Below, in pieces: positions 1 through 19,308 of a DNA stretch of 64,000 nucleotides; positions within the stretch are counted from its first letter, which is position 1, and each line of letters opens with the position of its first letter. Source of the stretch: Cadophora sp. MPI-SDFR-AT-0126. Lineage: Eukaryota; Ascomycota; Leotiomycetes; Helotiales; Ploettnerulaceae. Location of the stretch: assembly GCA_020747065.1 (NCBI GenBank), contig JAGMVK010000021.1, positions 1 to 64,000 of the forward strand. Reading direction: 5' to 3'. Made by a program: the position numbers and the translations under genes. The notes below the pieces were generated by a model. The model was given only the letters and a program-made list of their open reading frames with translations. It searched no databases and was not told the DNA's origin.

Positions 1-560
1 TCGAATTCATGTCTGTCTCTGAAAATAGTGCTGAGCCAGACAGAGAAATGCCAGTGTCAACTGATCCATCAGAATGTGGAGATGGACAAACTGAATGGTC
101 CATAGGCTACCTCGATAGCAAATCTCCGCCCCCTTTAGCAGCCATTTTCGAGATAAGGAACACGGATTCACCTATTTGCTTTGAACTAGCGACTTGTGCA
201 GATTCAGTAGGTGTCAGCGACCTGCCGAACTCCGACGAAGAAACATATTTGTCGAACATCTTTACAGTCTTGCAGCAACAGGAAGGAAGCTCTAAACATC
301 AGCAATGTCTGACGAAATTGCGTGAGATCCGCAAGAGTCTGGCCATGTTGAATGAAATGCAATCCCAAGACTCTCCTGAAACCCGGGCCTTCGAAGCCCG
401 TATAAAGGTCTTTGAAAGACGGTTTCTGGAGAGTGTTACTGAGAGCTTTTCTGTTGATGCCCGTATTGATATGACAAATCATCCAGGAGAAACAAATCTG
501 CAGCTTATGAGCCGGCTGATGACAGAACAAGATTTGAAACCTCGTCTGAAAGCCTGTTGA
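1..560 (+). CDS. 3' end of an unknown protein gene (possibly partial)
   Basis: An open frame runs from the left edge to a TGA at 558-560; the first ATG in the window is at 9, giving 183 residues. I do not recognise the family. The protein is acidic and Ser-rich at its start, then has a likely helical stretch (about residues 90-150, with an IRKSLAMLNEM segment followed by an EARIKVFERRFLESV segment) that could be a coiled coil. It ends in LKPRLKAC. Because the ATG lies eight bases from the edge, the true start and any upstream exons may be outside. It could be the C-terminal part of a fungal regulator, but no DNA-binding motif is visible. No function is assigned. Confidence 0.4.
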   Translation, partial: EFMSVSENSAEPDREMPVSTDPSECGDGQTEWSIGYLDSKSPPPLAAIFEIRNTDSPICFELATCADSVGVSDLPNSDEETYLSNIFTVLQQQEGSSKHQQCLTKLREIRKSLAMLNEMQSQDSPETRAFEARIKVFERRFLESVTESFSVDARIDMTNHPGETNLQLMSRLMTEQDLKPRLKAC

Positions 561-1125
561 GCTCCAGTCGTAGGATGGATCAGAAAATCGGACCATGTGT
601 CCATTTTCAACTCAGTGCCGTTGAATTCCAGACAGGGGCCAACGAGCGTCATATCCTGCGGGTTGCTTCAACGGGGAAAAAATCGACAATCGTCTGGATC
701 GACTGGTAAACGGCTTTATCTAGCGGATCATAACGAATCCTCGTACTAGAATCAAGGGTCTCGTCCAAAATGAAGATCCATGTCAGTAGGGCACTAGCTA
801 CGAGGAAATGTCTCCGGGGCGATTTAAGCGAGTTGAATTTGTCTCCGAGCTCTGATTGCTCTCGCACTACCAACCAATGATCCAACGCGCTTTTCGCAAC
901 TGGCCAATGGGAGCCTTTTTTTCAATTGACATGCATTGGAAAGTCTGCAGAAGCTCGTAAGAAACGAAAAGTCTCCATCACAATGATATAAGAGCTGCGA
1001 AGAGCTGCTGCATGTTGAGCCAGATATTCAATTCATTCATCACACATTACAACATACTAAGCAAACATCACCTCATTGAACAGTCGCACTACAATCGCCG
1101 AATGTTCAGAAATATCGTTCAATCA
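561..1125. other. Intergenic region before the reductase gene
   Basis: No convincing gene seen. A 78-codon minus-strand frame at 649-885 is discussed under rejected items. The last 150 bases are A/C-rich, as in a fungal 5' leader. Confidence 0.4.
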
Positions 1126-2171
1126 ATGTCGACCATGATTCCCAAGACTTCACGAGACTCTCCTGTTGATGTTCTTATCATTGGCGCCGGACCTGCTGGA
1201 CTTTCTTGCTCTTCGTCCCTAGCAAGACTTCTCCACACATGCATCGTCTTCTCATCTGAGAACTTTCGCAACCAAAAATCCAAGCATATGCACGGTGTTC
1301 TAACTTGGGAACATCGTGATTCTGCTGAGTTTCGGATTGCAGCAAGAAAAGATATTCTCGCACATTACAACACGACATTTTTCCAGGACAGCACCATTTC
1401 AAAACTAGAAAAACTTGCAAAAGAGGATGGAACGAGTCTCTTCAAAGCCATCGACGACACGGGCAAGGAATGGTGGGGAAGGAAGCTTGTCCTTGCAACT
1501 GGAATCAAAGACATCATGCCTGCTCTCGAGGGTTATGAGGAGTGCTGGGGAAGTGGAATGTAAGCTTCGATGTCTCGTGATCTGTCAGAAGCTTGGCTAA
1601 CTCCCAAAACAGCTTCCACTGCCTGTTCTGCCACGGATATGAAGAACGCGATGCAAAATCCGCGGGAGTGCTGGCTATTGATGACTGTGCCCCCGCAGCA
1701 CTTGCTCTTCACATCGCTCGATATGCCAATCGTCTTGCTGAGAAAGTCGTCATTTACACTCATGGCAATGAATCTGTCACCAAAGATCTCGAGGCCGCCT
1801 TGTCTCAATGCAAGCCTGAGTCAAAGACTCGAAAGAATGTCACCGTCGATTCCAGGAAGATTACGAGGTTGGTGAAAGGCGCAAAAGGAGGTGAGGTAGA
1901 AGTTCACCTCGAAGATGGAGTGAAGATCCTTCAAGGCTTCTTGGCTCACAAGCCCAAAGGGGAGGTGAATGGACCTTTCGTCAAGCAACTTGGCTTGGAA
2001 CTCACTCCGCAAGGTGACTTTAAAACAGCTCCTCCTTTCAATGAGACGAGTGTTCATGGCGTGTTCGCTGGAGGAGATTCTGCGACGCCTATGAAAGCCG
2101 TCACTGTGGCTTTGTCAGCGGGAGGTCTCTTAGCAGCAGGAGTCGCTGCACAGTTGGAAGCGGAGGATTGA
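1126..2171 (+). CDS. Thioredoxin-reductase-like FAD/NAD(P) oxidoreductase (GliT/TrxB-like)
   Basis: Two exons, 1126-1559 and 1613-2171, with a 53-bp GT-AG intron, give 330 residues, the usual size for this family. The FAD-binding motif VLIIGAGPAGLSCSS lies about 14 residues in. Splicing creates the redox motif FHCLFCHGYEER with its CxxC pair, which neither exon shows alone. The C-terminal GVFAGGDSATPMKAV segment is the second FAD-contact motif. Known relatives include bacterial TrxB and fungal disulfide oxidases of the GliT type, which oxidise dithiols with FAD. The CLFC pair and lack of a visible partner gene fit a GliT-like oxidase better than housekeeping TrxB, but this is inference. In-frame ATGs at 1012 and 1102 are alternatives; 1126 was chosen because the Rossmann fold then starts close to the N-terminus. 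Confidence 0.85.
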
Positions 2172-3296
2172 TCTCAATATTTTCGTTTTTGAATCTAGAT
2201 AAGTTCTTATTGAAATTTCCAGATATTATTACATCTAAAGCAATTCGTGTGATTTGGTCTCGTAATGGTCAAAGTGACGACGCCAATTCAGGGCGTCGGT
2301 TCATCGGATGGAAGGGGTAAAGCCTGCCAAGCAAGCTTCCAACATCAACAACAATCGACCATCCTTTTCCTGATCGCCCGATCGAGAATATGCAAGCTTT
2401 GTATCCTCCTTCCGCCCTCAGCGAGTCTCTTTTCCGAACCAACACAAATGTACATAAACCGCCACAACCGATCCAAGATTCTGCCAAGTAGAGCGGAGCT
2501 TTGCCAACACCTTGAACCAACGCCAAGCGGTCAGGCAGCAGATAACGAGTCTCAGCCTTTCGCCATCTCTGCTGTGGGTTTAAACACTCCTCTATCGCCA
2601 AGTGATTTCGCCTGCTTGTCACACGCTGAAGGCTGCAGCATTACATCTGCCAATTTGATATCCCACAAAACGATGCTGATGATGAACATTGACATTTCCA
2701 CTTTTTGAGAGATGGAATTTGAGCCAAGGTGATTTCAATCTTATGTTCGTTTTAATTGTGGATTAATGCTCACCTGTGTCATGATTTTCGGATAGTTATT
2801 GCGTGCGCCAGTGTGGCCAAGCCTTCTCCTGTAGAGCCTCGAGAACACTTTACGATTTCGCGACAACAACACTGAACAAAACTACAACAACAGCTATCTT
2901 ACAAGTATCTGAAAGCTGTACTAATTGAACATCTATTTTTTTTATACCGTAATATCTCGACTCATGCTCTAGATGGACATATCTTAGGTCCCGATGCTGG
3001 CTGGCATGGCGTTGGCGTTGAGCTCAACACTAGGCTGTCCTTGCGTCACAAGCCCTCCGCGCAAGAACACAAGAAATTGTGTCCATATTTTCTCCAACGC
3101 CAAGGTTAAGATGGTGGGGAGTCAAGGGCTAGAGACGGCGGGGAAAAGGTTTTTGCCTCTACTTAAGATATCCTCGCTCCCGGCCTTCGTCATTATCAGT
3201 TTGCAAACGCCATCAACACGCCTCTTCAGGTCACACAACCTCTTTGGACAGAAACACGAGAACTCACTAGAATTTGTACGAAGCTAGTCAAGCATC
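2172..3296. other. Intergenic region upstream of the MFS gene
   Basis: Frames of up to 147 codons occur on both strands (for example 2265-2708) but show no recognisable motif. Part of this stretch is probably the leader and promoter of the transporter. Confidence 0.4.
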
Positions 3297-5406
3297 ATGG
3301 CGGATCCCGCGCCTCGTAGCTCTGACGATGAGAAGACCATCCACAACGAGAATGAGACGAGAGACACGAGAAGTGCTTCCATCATTGCAAAACAAGGACC
3401 TCTCGATGAGCACCGCATGGTTGTCGTCAGTGCTAAATTGAAGAATCCTCTCTCTGGGATAACCAAGGATGAACTCCTTGCCGATGTGGAATCCTTTGCC
3501 AGAGGGAAAGACCTCGAAGATATCTTGCCCCTGCTCCAGAGAGGTTCACTTGTTGCGCAGAACCCGAAGAACTTTGAGAATGTCTCAGAGCTTACCGAGA
3601 ATGAGAAAGTCTGGCTTAGAAAGGAGATCACCAATCGTTGGCAACAGCCGAAGATGATGTTCTACATGACGAGTGAGTTCTGAACACATGCAATGTCAAT
3701 AAGGTTTCTGACTTTGACTACTTTAGTTCTCTGTGCTGGATCTGCTATCGTGCAGGGCATGGATCAGACTGCTGTAAATGGTGCTCAAATCTTCTACTTT
3801 GAAGAATTTGGCATCGGTACTGAGCGAGTCTGGCTGAGAGGTCTTCTCAACGGCGCTCCTTACCTTTGCTCTGCTCTCATTGGTTGCTGGACTACGAAAC
3901 CTCTCAACTATTATTTTGGACGTAGAGGTTGTATCTTCATCTCTTGTATTGTATCCTTCATCACGGTATGTTTATCCGATTCATAGAGATAATCCAACAC
4001 TAAGACTGGATAGGGCATTTGGATGGCAGCTGCCAATTCTTGGGTGAATCTGCTCATCGCTCGCTTCGCCCTGGGTCTGGCTGTCGGAGCCAAATCCTCA
4101 ACCACTCCCGTCTACGCAGCAGAATGTACACCTACAGCTATCCGTGGTGCATTGACGATGATGTGGCAAATGTGGACAGCATTCGGTATCATGCTTGGAT
4201 TCGTCGTCTCCGTCGCATTCGAAAAGGTCCGCTACACGGAGGGCCAGTTCCCCTACTGGAACTGGCGTCTCATGCTTGCCAGTACATCCATTCCACCATT
4301 CTTCGTCTGTATGCAAGTATATTTTGTGCCTGAGTCACCTCGCTGGTACATGACCAAGAATAAGTACCGCAAGGCATATGACGCTCTCTGCAGATTCAGG
4401 AATTGCGAGATGATGGCTGCACGAGATGTGTACTACATCCACAAGTCGCTCATGATTGAAGAGAAGTTACGCGAGGGCAAGAATCTTGGGAAAGAATTTT
4501 TCTTGGTACCTCGAAACCGCCGCGCTGCGCAATCGTCTTTTTTCGTAATGTTTATGCAACAAGTGAGTATAACATTGGGTGGCGGTGTTATGATCCGAGC
4601 TTATTGTGACATAGTTCTGTGGAGTCAACGTCATCGCGTACTACTCAACAGAGATCTTCATCTCTGCCAATTTCTCGCGTTCTAATGCACTTCTCGTGTC
4701 GCTTGGAACGGGTGTTGTCAACTGGCTCTGTAAGTCTCGCCTATAGAGCTCTCTCTTTCAATCATCCGTACTCATTAACTCCAGTCGCCATCCCAGCTGT
4801 CAAGACTATCGACACCTTCGGAAGAAGAAATTTACTACTTACTACCTTCCCTCTGATGGGTATCTGCCTGCTCTTCACTGGGTTTAGTTTCTTCATCCCC
4901 GAAGGCCAAGCACGTCTCGGTTGTATCGCAACCGGAATCTACCTCTTCATGGCGGTCTACTCGCCCGGAGAAGGTCCAGTACCTTTTACATACAGCGCTG
5001 AAGCATTTCCACTGTATATTAGAGAGATAGGCATGGCCTTCGCCACAGCCACCACGTGGGGTTTCAATTTTATTCTCAGCTTGACTTGGCCTGCGCTTGT
5101 GCAGGCGTTCACTGAACAGGGTGTAAGTCCTACAATCTCCAGACATGCATCGATAAATATGACAGCTGGCTGATACTGGGATAGGCATTCGGATGGTATG
5201 CGGCATGGAATTTCTTCGGATGGACGTACGCGTACTTCTGTCTTCAGGAGACGAAGGGCCTGTCTTTGGAGGAACTCGACACTATCTTCAGTGTCAGGGT
5301 CCGAGACCATGCTAGATACTATCGTACGATGCTCCCTTGGTACTTCAATAAGTGGATCTTAAGGAAAGATGTCAAGCCGAGAGGAATCCTCTATGATTTG
5401 GACTAG
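3297..5406 (+). CDS. MFS sugar/polyol transporter, SP family
   Basis: Six exons (3297-3672, 3727-3965, 4014-4562, 4615-4729, 4785-5122, 5185-5406) give 612 residues. The first 125 residues are hydrophilic. This extension, with SGITKDELLADVESFARGKD and an EILPLL-like segment, is shared by a large fungal group of SP-family carriers. Family marks are QGMDQTAVNGAQ at the first membrane segment, YYFGRRG after the second, PVYAAECTP, PESPRWYMTK in the central loop, CGVNVIAYYSTEIF in segment 7 and DTFGRRN. It should be a 12-segment plasma-membrane proton symporter for a hexose, polyol or related compound; the substrate cannot be read from the sequence. The exon joins restore these motifs across every intron. 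It lies 1.6 kb upstream of the ACC deaminase gene in the same direction, but no functional link is evident. Confidence 0.9.
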
Positions 5407-7037
5407 GTGGAGTCATCGAAGGGTTTCTAGATTTGAGAGACTATTCTGGGTGGCAGGATGACGTGTTGCAGACGAAACGCGCCACCATGTTGCCTTTTCT
5501 GGGTGTACAGATGGGCTTATTTGTTGATATCCAGTACTAGTTGCAGCTCTGTCAGGCCCTAGTTGAAAGATCAACCTCCTACAGCCTTCACAGTCGAGCT
5601 TCACACATCGCAGCTTCATGTTGACTAGATCCAGTGTATCAGATGGAGTACGCAAAGTCTTCAATTCAAGCTACATCCAAATTTGTTCATCTGAATTGGC
5701 ACTTGAAGATTACTCGGCATAGCCTGGGATCTGTGGCCGAGACAGAAGAGACTGCGGTCCGGGTGCGGCCCTGGTTAATTGTTGTTGATGGCGACAAACC
5801 AAGCGAGGACTACCCCGCGATTTTGGCCCCCATATCATGAAGAAAATCAACCATCAGCATATTCAACAATGGCCACTTCAAAGACACGGAGCCGCGAGGC
5901 AACGACGAACATAGCTATATACATGCGACTGTTCAACTCTCACAGTCTATTAGATATCAACTACTCACGAGGCGTACACAGAATTCAGAATTTCCAAGTA
6001 TCCCACGTACCACCAGTAACTCCCCACAATGCAACACCAGTAACAATCTTTCTCCCCCTCCATAGCCCAAAACACACAAAAAAAAAGAGTGGATACATAC
6101 AACAGTGGGGATTCGCTGGTGGTCACCCACCCAACTACTAATCCACCGGTTTGAAGCTTATGGAAGGCAGAGCGGACGGGATGCCAGTTTTCTTCAACCT
6201 ATGGTCGTATGTGATGGGTAATTGCTTGTTTGGATGTATATGCAGACTGTGTTTGGAGGGATGATTGAGCGAGGTGAGTATTGGATGTAGGTGTCAAACA
6301 AGGTAAAGGGGTTATTATGGTAAAGCTGTCCATGGGTGATAGACAGGAAAGAGAAATTTCAATGACATTCATTTCCCTTTGAAACCCTTTGCTTTGGAAT
6401 CGGAACGGAGACTTAATTCATTGTCAGATCATCTGAGTAAAGAAGAAGAGCCTCAAAGCGAAAAGCTGTTGACATTGGAGGAACATTCTGTATGAACACG
6501 AATTCGCATAAGCCTCCGACATCGACATTGATACCCGAGGTCTAGAGACAGGAAGACAGAGTATTTCGTAAGCAGCTTGATACATGTAATCTTGAATCTT
6601 TCATAGCGTATGTTTACAATTCGTAGCCGTCAGAACATCCCGCCCAACCCTCCATATAACTCGGATATCCTCCCCACTTTCGGCAATTGATCTAAATGCC
6701 GTGCATGCCCTCTCTCCCCCTAATTGGCCCGCCTCAGAAACATGTAAACTGAATCGTAATACTCATTCAATTTACTCATAGACGCCCAATCATACAACAT
6801 CTCCAAGCCTTCAAGCCCGAAAGTGGAAAACAAACCCCACCTTCCGAGATCGCACGGCTTATCCGATACAGTGTCGTGCATCCCGAAGCTTACCCGGCGG
6901 TTAGTGACGGGGAACAAAACGGTCGTGATTCCCCTTATATTGATGTCTTACGTCCAGAAAACAAGTTTCAACTATTCCATACAGCATATCCATAGTAGTT
7001 GAGCACCAATACGAGAAACGGGAAATCGAACAGCAAG
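5407..7037. other. Intergenic region between transporter and acdS
   Basis: No supported gene. Short frames (5634-6141, 6720-7270) lack motifs. A short A-run lies near 6078. The part just before 7038 is presumably the acdS promoter and leader. Confidence 0.4.
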
Positions 7038-8222
7038 ATGGCACCAGTCACCCTCCCAGAACCATTCGCCAGCATCCCGAAATCAGACTTCCTGTTCGGT
7101 CCTTCGCCAGTCCACCACTTACCTAGAATATCAGAGGCTTTGGGCGGAAAAGTAGCTATTTGGGCGAAGAGAGAGGATTGTAACTCCGGGATCGCATTCG
7201 GTGGGAATAAGACACGGAAGTTGGAGTTAGTGACCCCATTCTTGAAACCCTCAGAATCAGAAATTGACAAAGACTAGATATCTCGTGCCAGAAGCATTGG
7301 AGCAAGGATGCGATACCCTGATCAGTATTGGAGGTGTGCAAAGTAACCACACCAGACAGGTAGCCGGCGTGGCTGCGAAGTTGGGCCTCAAGGTATGCAC
7401 AAGTACACATCGGTGACAGCTGTCATGTGATTGTATCCCACTTTCCGGTATAGTATCGTTGACATGACATGCAAATAGGCCAAACTCGTACAAGAGCACT
7501 GGGTCGACTGGACCGACCCGGGCTACGAGAAAGTCGGCAACATCCAGCTCTCCCGACTCATGGGCGCCGCCCCCCGTCTTGACCCCTCAGAATTCGGCAT
7601 CGGCCACAAACAGACGCTCGCGAACCTCACCAAGGAAGTGATCGAGTCCGGCGGCAAGCCGTACTACATCCCAGCCGGCGCGTCGGACCATCCGCTCGGC
7701 GGTCTCGGGTTCGCGAGATGGGCCTTCGAGGTTGCGGAGCAGGAGAAGGAGTTGGGCGTTTTCTTCGATACGGTTATCGTTTGTGCTGTTACGGGAAGTA
7801 CGTTTGCGGGGATGATTGCGGGGTTTAAATTGCTGGAGAAGAATGGGGGGAGGAAGAGGAGGGTTATTGGGATTGATGCGTCTGCTAAGCCGAAGGAGAC
7901 GCGCGATCAGGTGTTGCGGATTGCGAAGTTCACGGGTGTGAAGATTGGACTAGCGGAGGGCGATATCACAGAGGGGGATGTCGAGCTCGATGAGAGGTAT
8001 CATGATGGGTGTTATGGGATTCCTGGGGAGATGACGAAGAGTGCTATGAAGTTTGGGGCGGAAACGGAGGGGTTCATCACGGATCCGGTGTATGAAGGGA
8101 AGAGTCTGGCGGGGATGATGGATTTGGTTAGGAAAGGGGAGATTAAAGAGGGAAGTACGGTGTTGTATGCGCATCTTGGTGGGCAGCTGGCGCTGAATGC
8201 TTACTCGGGGTTGTTTGAATAG
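7038..8222 (+). CDS. acdS: 1-aminocyclopropane-1-carboxylate (ACC) deaminase
   Basis: Three exons (7038-7225, 7278-7392, 7479-8222) give 348 residues, the usual length. ACC deaminase is a PLP enzyme that breaks ACC, the plant ethylene precursor, into 2-oxobutyrate and ammonia. The lysine that binds PLP lies in [14 protein letters not shown], a motif completed across intron 1. The QSNHTRQVA motif provides the serine and glutamine of the active site. The two positions that separate true ACC deaminases from D-cysteine desulfhydrases carry the deaminase residues: Glu in [15 protein letters not shown] and Leu in [11 protein letters not shown]. This supports the specific call. Fungal members are known from plant-associated and soil fungi, so the host may lower plant ethylene or use ACC as nitrogen. 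No cofactor or regulator gene is adjacent. Confidence 0.93.
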
Positions 8223-9623
8223 AGAAGTTGTAGCGTTAGCGAGATAGACCAGTGTCTGGTTGAAAAGTGAGAGATCTCCGCTAAGCGAAGCAATACTTAC
8301 TGGCAGTAATGCTTACGAAACCGACATGGGCTTTTCGTATTTTCAGCATAAGTTGAGACCATGTGAAGGGCCGAATAAGTGCACGTATGTTCAAAGTATC
8401 CGTGGCTCCATCTCGTCCCGTCGTCGGCCCGAATTCATCGGCGTTTGCGAAATGCAACGAAATCCATTCAGAATCATTGAGAAGAGACAGCTAAAAATTT
8501 GATTCTCGACTCTCTCATATCATGTAACATAGCATTCGATTGAAAGACCGACACCTTCTAGCCTATCATCTTGAATCCAACATCGACTCTTCACACGACC
8601 TTTGGCATTCTCTCACATCCGCAACACTTTCAAGACAGTTACCGATCAATCTTCAATCCGACCCAAATCTGTCTCTACTGGGAGAGAGAAATATCTCTTC
8701 TCTGAATATGGGAAAGAGGCCGAAGGGAGAAATGTTCGCTTTTTTTTTTTTTTTTTCTTTTCCTTGTTGCGATGTGCAATAGCAGGAAGTTTGGTTTGTT
8801 TCGATTTTAGTTGCGACAAGTTGGGTGATATTACGCTCGGATATGAGCGCGAAAAGAATGATTTTTATTTTTAGCTCGCTCTTTGTTATGATGTGTATGA
8901 TATGTTTGGATAGATTTCGGTTGTGTTGGTACAACTAACCGAAACAGGCCAAAGGTGAGCGTAGAGTCCTTTGTTGACATGCATTTATTTGCGACGTGTA
9001 AGTCTAAACAAACAATGTCCTTCTTCCAAGCGAGAGAGAGAGAGAGAGAGAGAGAGATGGCGATGTGTTCGCTTAGTAGTGTTAAGATGGAACTTGGTCA
9101 TGGTGATGTTGTTCCTGAAAGAAGTGGTCTGTGATGAGGGCAGCGACGGGAGGAAAAGCTCATAGTGAGCTACCTGGTGCTAATATTAGACTGCGGAGAG
9201 TTCATTATGAACAGTACATTTCTATTGTAATGAAATAGAACATGTATGTAAGCAACTCATTATCTCTCGCAGGTAAGTATTGTAATCTAAAGAAAACAAA
9301 GAGGGGTCAAAAGCTGAGGTATTAAAGCTAAACATGCGCTCGCTTCGCTATTGGTGGGCGGATGCGGATGCTGATCAAGGGGCTAGATGTCAAAGGCTGC
9401 AGGTACCCGACGATACTTTAGGTCCGAATGGTTGCATGAATTGAATGCATGTATGCGTACCTACATGTCAATTGCTTTGTTTGTTTTGAAAGTGTTTCTC
9501 ATTATGGGTATCATGAAGTTTGTGCTTCTGAAGTTACGTTTGTAATGTGTTGAGTTGCGTACATGTATATGCAAAATGAAGGGGTGCTGGCAGGTTGTGT
9601 GGGAGGGTTGGTTTCGGATGGGT
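8223..9623. other. Intergenic region between acdS and slx1 (both 3' ends)
   Basis: This stretch lies between two gene ends. It holds a 17-base T run at 8740-8756 and a (GA)13 tract at 9032-9057. No coding region is supported. Confidence 0.5.
9032..9057. repeat. (GA)n microsatellite
   Basis: Thirteen uninterrupted GA dinucleotides in non-coding DNA. Confidence 0.95.
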
Positions 9624-11105
9624 TCAATCGATGATATCCGCATCGTCCCAATCGCTATCTTCGATTACCGTTTTGAGCTTGTTTTTACTCCCAATTGCTT
9701 GATAGGCCGGTTTGTTTTGGCTTTGGCTCTGGGAGATGGTGCTCACGATGGAGCCAGTGTCGGAATCTGAAGAGTCGGAAAGCGCATGCCATGTATCGCC
9801 AAGTTCCGTATTCGCCATTTCTTTTCTTTTGCCTTTACCCTTTCCCATCTCCCTCATGACGACTTCATCATCAAATTCGTCCTCGTCTAAGTCTTCCTCA
9901 TCTTCGTCTTCTGAATCCTCAACAATAGCCTGCGAGGCTGTGCCTTTTCCCTTCCTCGCTTTTTTGACTTTCAATAGTTTCTCAACTTCCTTCTGGCCTC
10001 GCATTCTCAAGCTCAATTCCTTAACCACATCTACCCATTGCAACTCTTCTTTGCAGCTCGGACATGTGCCTTTGATTGGGAGTAGAACACCATCGTCAGC
10101 GTCTTTAAGGAAGTGTTTGCTCAGACATGTAATATGTGTGACGGATTCGCAGCCTGGTGTGGGACAGATAGTGTAGATGCCTGCGTTATGCTCGAGACTA
10201 GCATGACAAATTGTGCAAGAACCTTCTTGTTCGAAGTCAAATATGTTCTTGGCTTTCTCAACATGCGCTTTCGAGGCCCCGTATCCGACTTCCAGAGCTT
10301 CGATTCCATGACTCGTCTTTTGTCTTTTGGATCGCGCACTTGCTTCATTTGAGATTGCTAAAGGTTCTTGGTCGGAAGCTAAGGGCGGAAAGTCTTGGAT
10401 GATGGTTATGGTGTTTTGGAAAGGCTCGGAGGCGGACTTGCACCATTTGAGCCAGGCTTTATAGACGTCTGGGGAGAAGAAGTGGAGGGAGAGTGGCCAG
10501 CGGGCGAAGGAGGAGACGCGGAGTAGGAGGTGGAGGTTGGAGAGGAGGGAGGAGACGGTGTGACGAGGGCGCTTTGGGTGGCCGGATTTCTTCCTACCGG
10601 CGGAGTGTTGGATGCGGGAGTCGGAGGGGATGTGGGTTGTTATGTGGGGGTTTTGCCAAGCCCACCTGGGGATGTTAGCAGAAAGATCAGGAGCAGATAA
10701 TATTTAGAAGAATGTGATAGGACTTGGAGTTGCCCTCGGAACAAAGAGCCTTGAAAGTGGAACGAAAAGAGACATCACGTGACCAAATCACATGGCGTCA
10801 ACAAGATCGGGGACTCACTCAAATTGCAGCGCTGCAATATGGCTAGGAAAACCAGTGACAATACATGACATCTCCCAAGGCCGCATACTCGGTCGACTCG
10901 TCCTAGCAGCGCCTCCTTTCGCGAGGCCATTATGCTGACGAAGTCGTCTCACTGGAGTCGCGTCAGTGATGCATCTCACGTTCTCTGGATCGCAGGTAAA
11001 CTTACCGGGATTTGGCGTCGAGCCTACATAGACGCTACTACCACGAACAGTCGACCGAAGGAGATAGCAGCAATAGAAAGCGGGTATAGGGCGGTCGATG
11101 GCCAT
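9624..11105 (-). CDS. slx1: SLX1 structure-specific endonuclease subunit
   Basis: Three exons on the minus strand (11105-11006, 10951-10819, 10665-9624) give 424 residues. The N-terminus is a GIY-YIG nuclease domain: [18 protein letters not shown] and, completed by splicing, [15 protein letters not shown]. The conserved SLX1 segment [15 protein letters not shown] follows. A C-terminal RING/PHD-like zinc domain reads [10 protein letters not shown], then [15 protein letters not shown] and [13 protein letters not shown]1 acts with the scaffold SLX4 to cut branched DNA such as Holliday junctions and flaps during repair and replication. The last 100 residues are very acidic and carry two related patches ([12 protein letters not shown] and [15 protein letters not shown]) that resemble SUMO-interaction motifs. 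Intron 1 is 54 bp and intron 2 is 153 bp. The model is well supported because both joins rebuild conserved motifs. Confidence 0.92.
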
Positions 11106-18079
<6,974 letters not shown>

Positions 18080-19308
18080 ATGTGCAAGTTGTGACGATAT
18101 CTATGGCGGAGTTCTGGCTTGGCGTACATGGGCGTTCTTCGCGGAATCAAATATAGGGGCGGAATTGGCTTGCGTGGGATATCTACTTCTGGCGTTTAGA
18201 GGATTTGCAGCGTCCTTTGCTGCCTTTTTGCGGTGCATTTTTCGCATTCTTTCATCCACCTTGAAGAAAGTCGAGTCGAGCTCACCACCACCATAATCTA
18301 GGTCGTGGTACTTCGACTCGGTCTCATCCGGGGTGGATTTGTACGTGTACGCTTTTACACTTGTTTGTATTATGATATTTACTATCACAAAAAGAACCAT
18401 TCTCACTTAGCATTATCGAGCTCTTTGCATTTTTTTTATGGACAGATGGATGGGATGGATCGGAGGCACACGAGTTAGATGGAGTCCGTGGTGGAATCAT
18501 GTCCGGCTTACTGTGGATGGGGTGTCTGTTGATAGTTGCTTGTTTGTTGTTGTTGTGTGATTGATGGATTGATTGATTGATTGCTTTGCTTGTTGGCTTG
18601 TTAGAGATGCTGTTCTGGGTATGTGGTGTATGACATGGTGAGGGAAAGGGTGGAAGATAGACGTTGTGGAGTTGGTTGGTTTGCAATGTACATGCGTGGA
18701 ATGCAATTGCAAAGAAGGGGCATGGGGTTCAGTGCCAACAATCGAGAGCTTCAAGAAATGAATGAACCAATCAACATATCAAGCAATAATCAAGCTCAAT
18801 CGCGTATATGTGAATAGCCCATGTGATGTTTGTTGTGTGCGTGAAGTGAAGAATTGGTTAATCAGGCGAGATGATATATGTGTTCTGCTAGATTTGTCCC
18901 ATCCTGCCAGCAATGCCTTGAGGTATCATACGTGGGGATGAAGGCACATGACCTTATGGATACCGCGCTGGAGAGAGGGAGATTTAATAGTACTTTTGGG
19001 GTCCATACATTAGTCGAATCATGGAATCTAGACAGACAGATAATCGGCATATTATTTACGAAGAGAGACCGACCTTTTGCTGATTCTTATCTATCGCGAT
19101 GGGGCATTACTTCACATTTATGTTATCTTGTTTTGATCTATCGTAGTGTTAGATTACCTAAAATTGAGGGTAGATAGAAAGCTAAGGTAGGTAAGATATC
19201 TGTCTCTGTACTACTGAGGAATGAAACAAAGGTCGAAGTTCTGGCAATCAAGGCGCCGAAGAGAGGGAGTAGGTCTTTTAGAAAAGAGGGGAATCCTTGA
19301 AATTGACT
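18080..19308. other. Intergenic region after KDM5
   Basis: No supported gene. It probably holds the KDM5 3' UTR. An imperfect GATT repeat lies near 18559-18582. Confidence 0.4.

Noticed and set aside
649..885. Minus-strand 78-codon frame with LLTWIFILDETLD, a little like a terpene synthase metal-binding region
   Set aside because: No second NSE/DTE motif, no matching exons on either side and too short to judge. Chance resemblance is likely.
2265..2708. 147-codon plus-strand frame
   Set aside because: No motif, low-quality composition and an overlapping opposite frame of similar size; it looks like open non-coding sequence.
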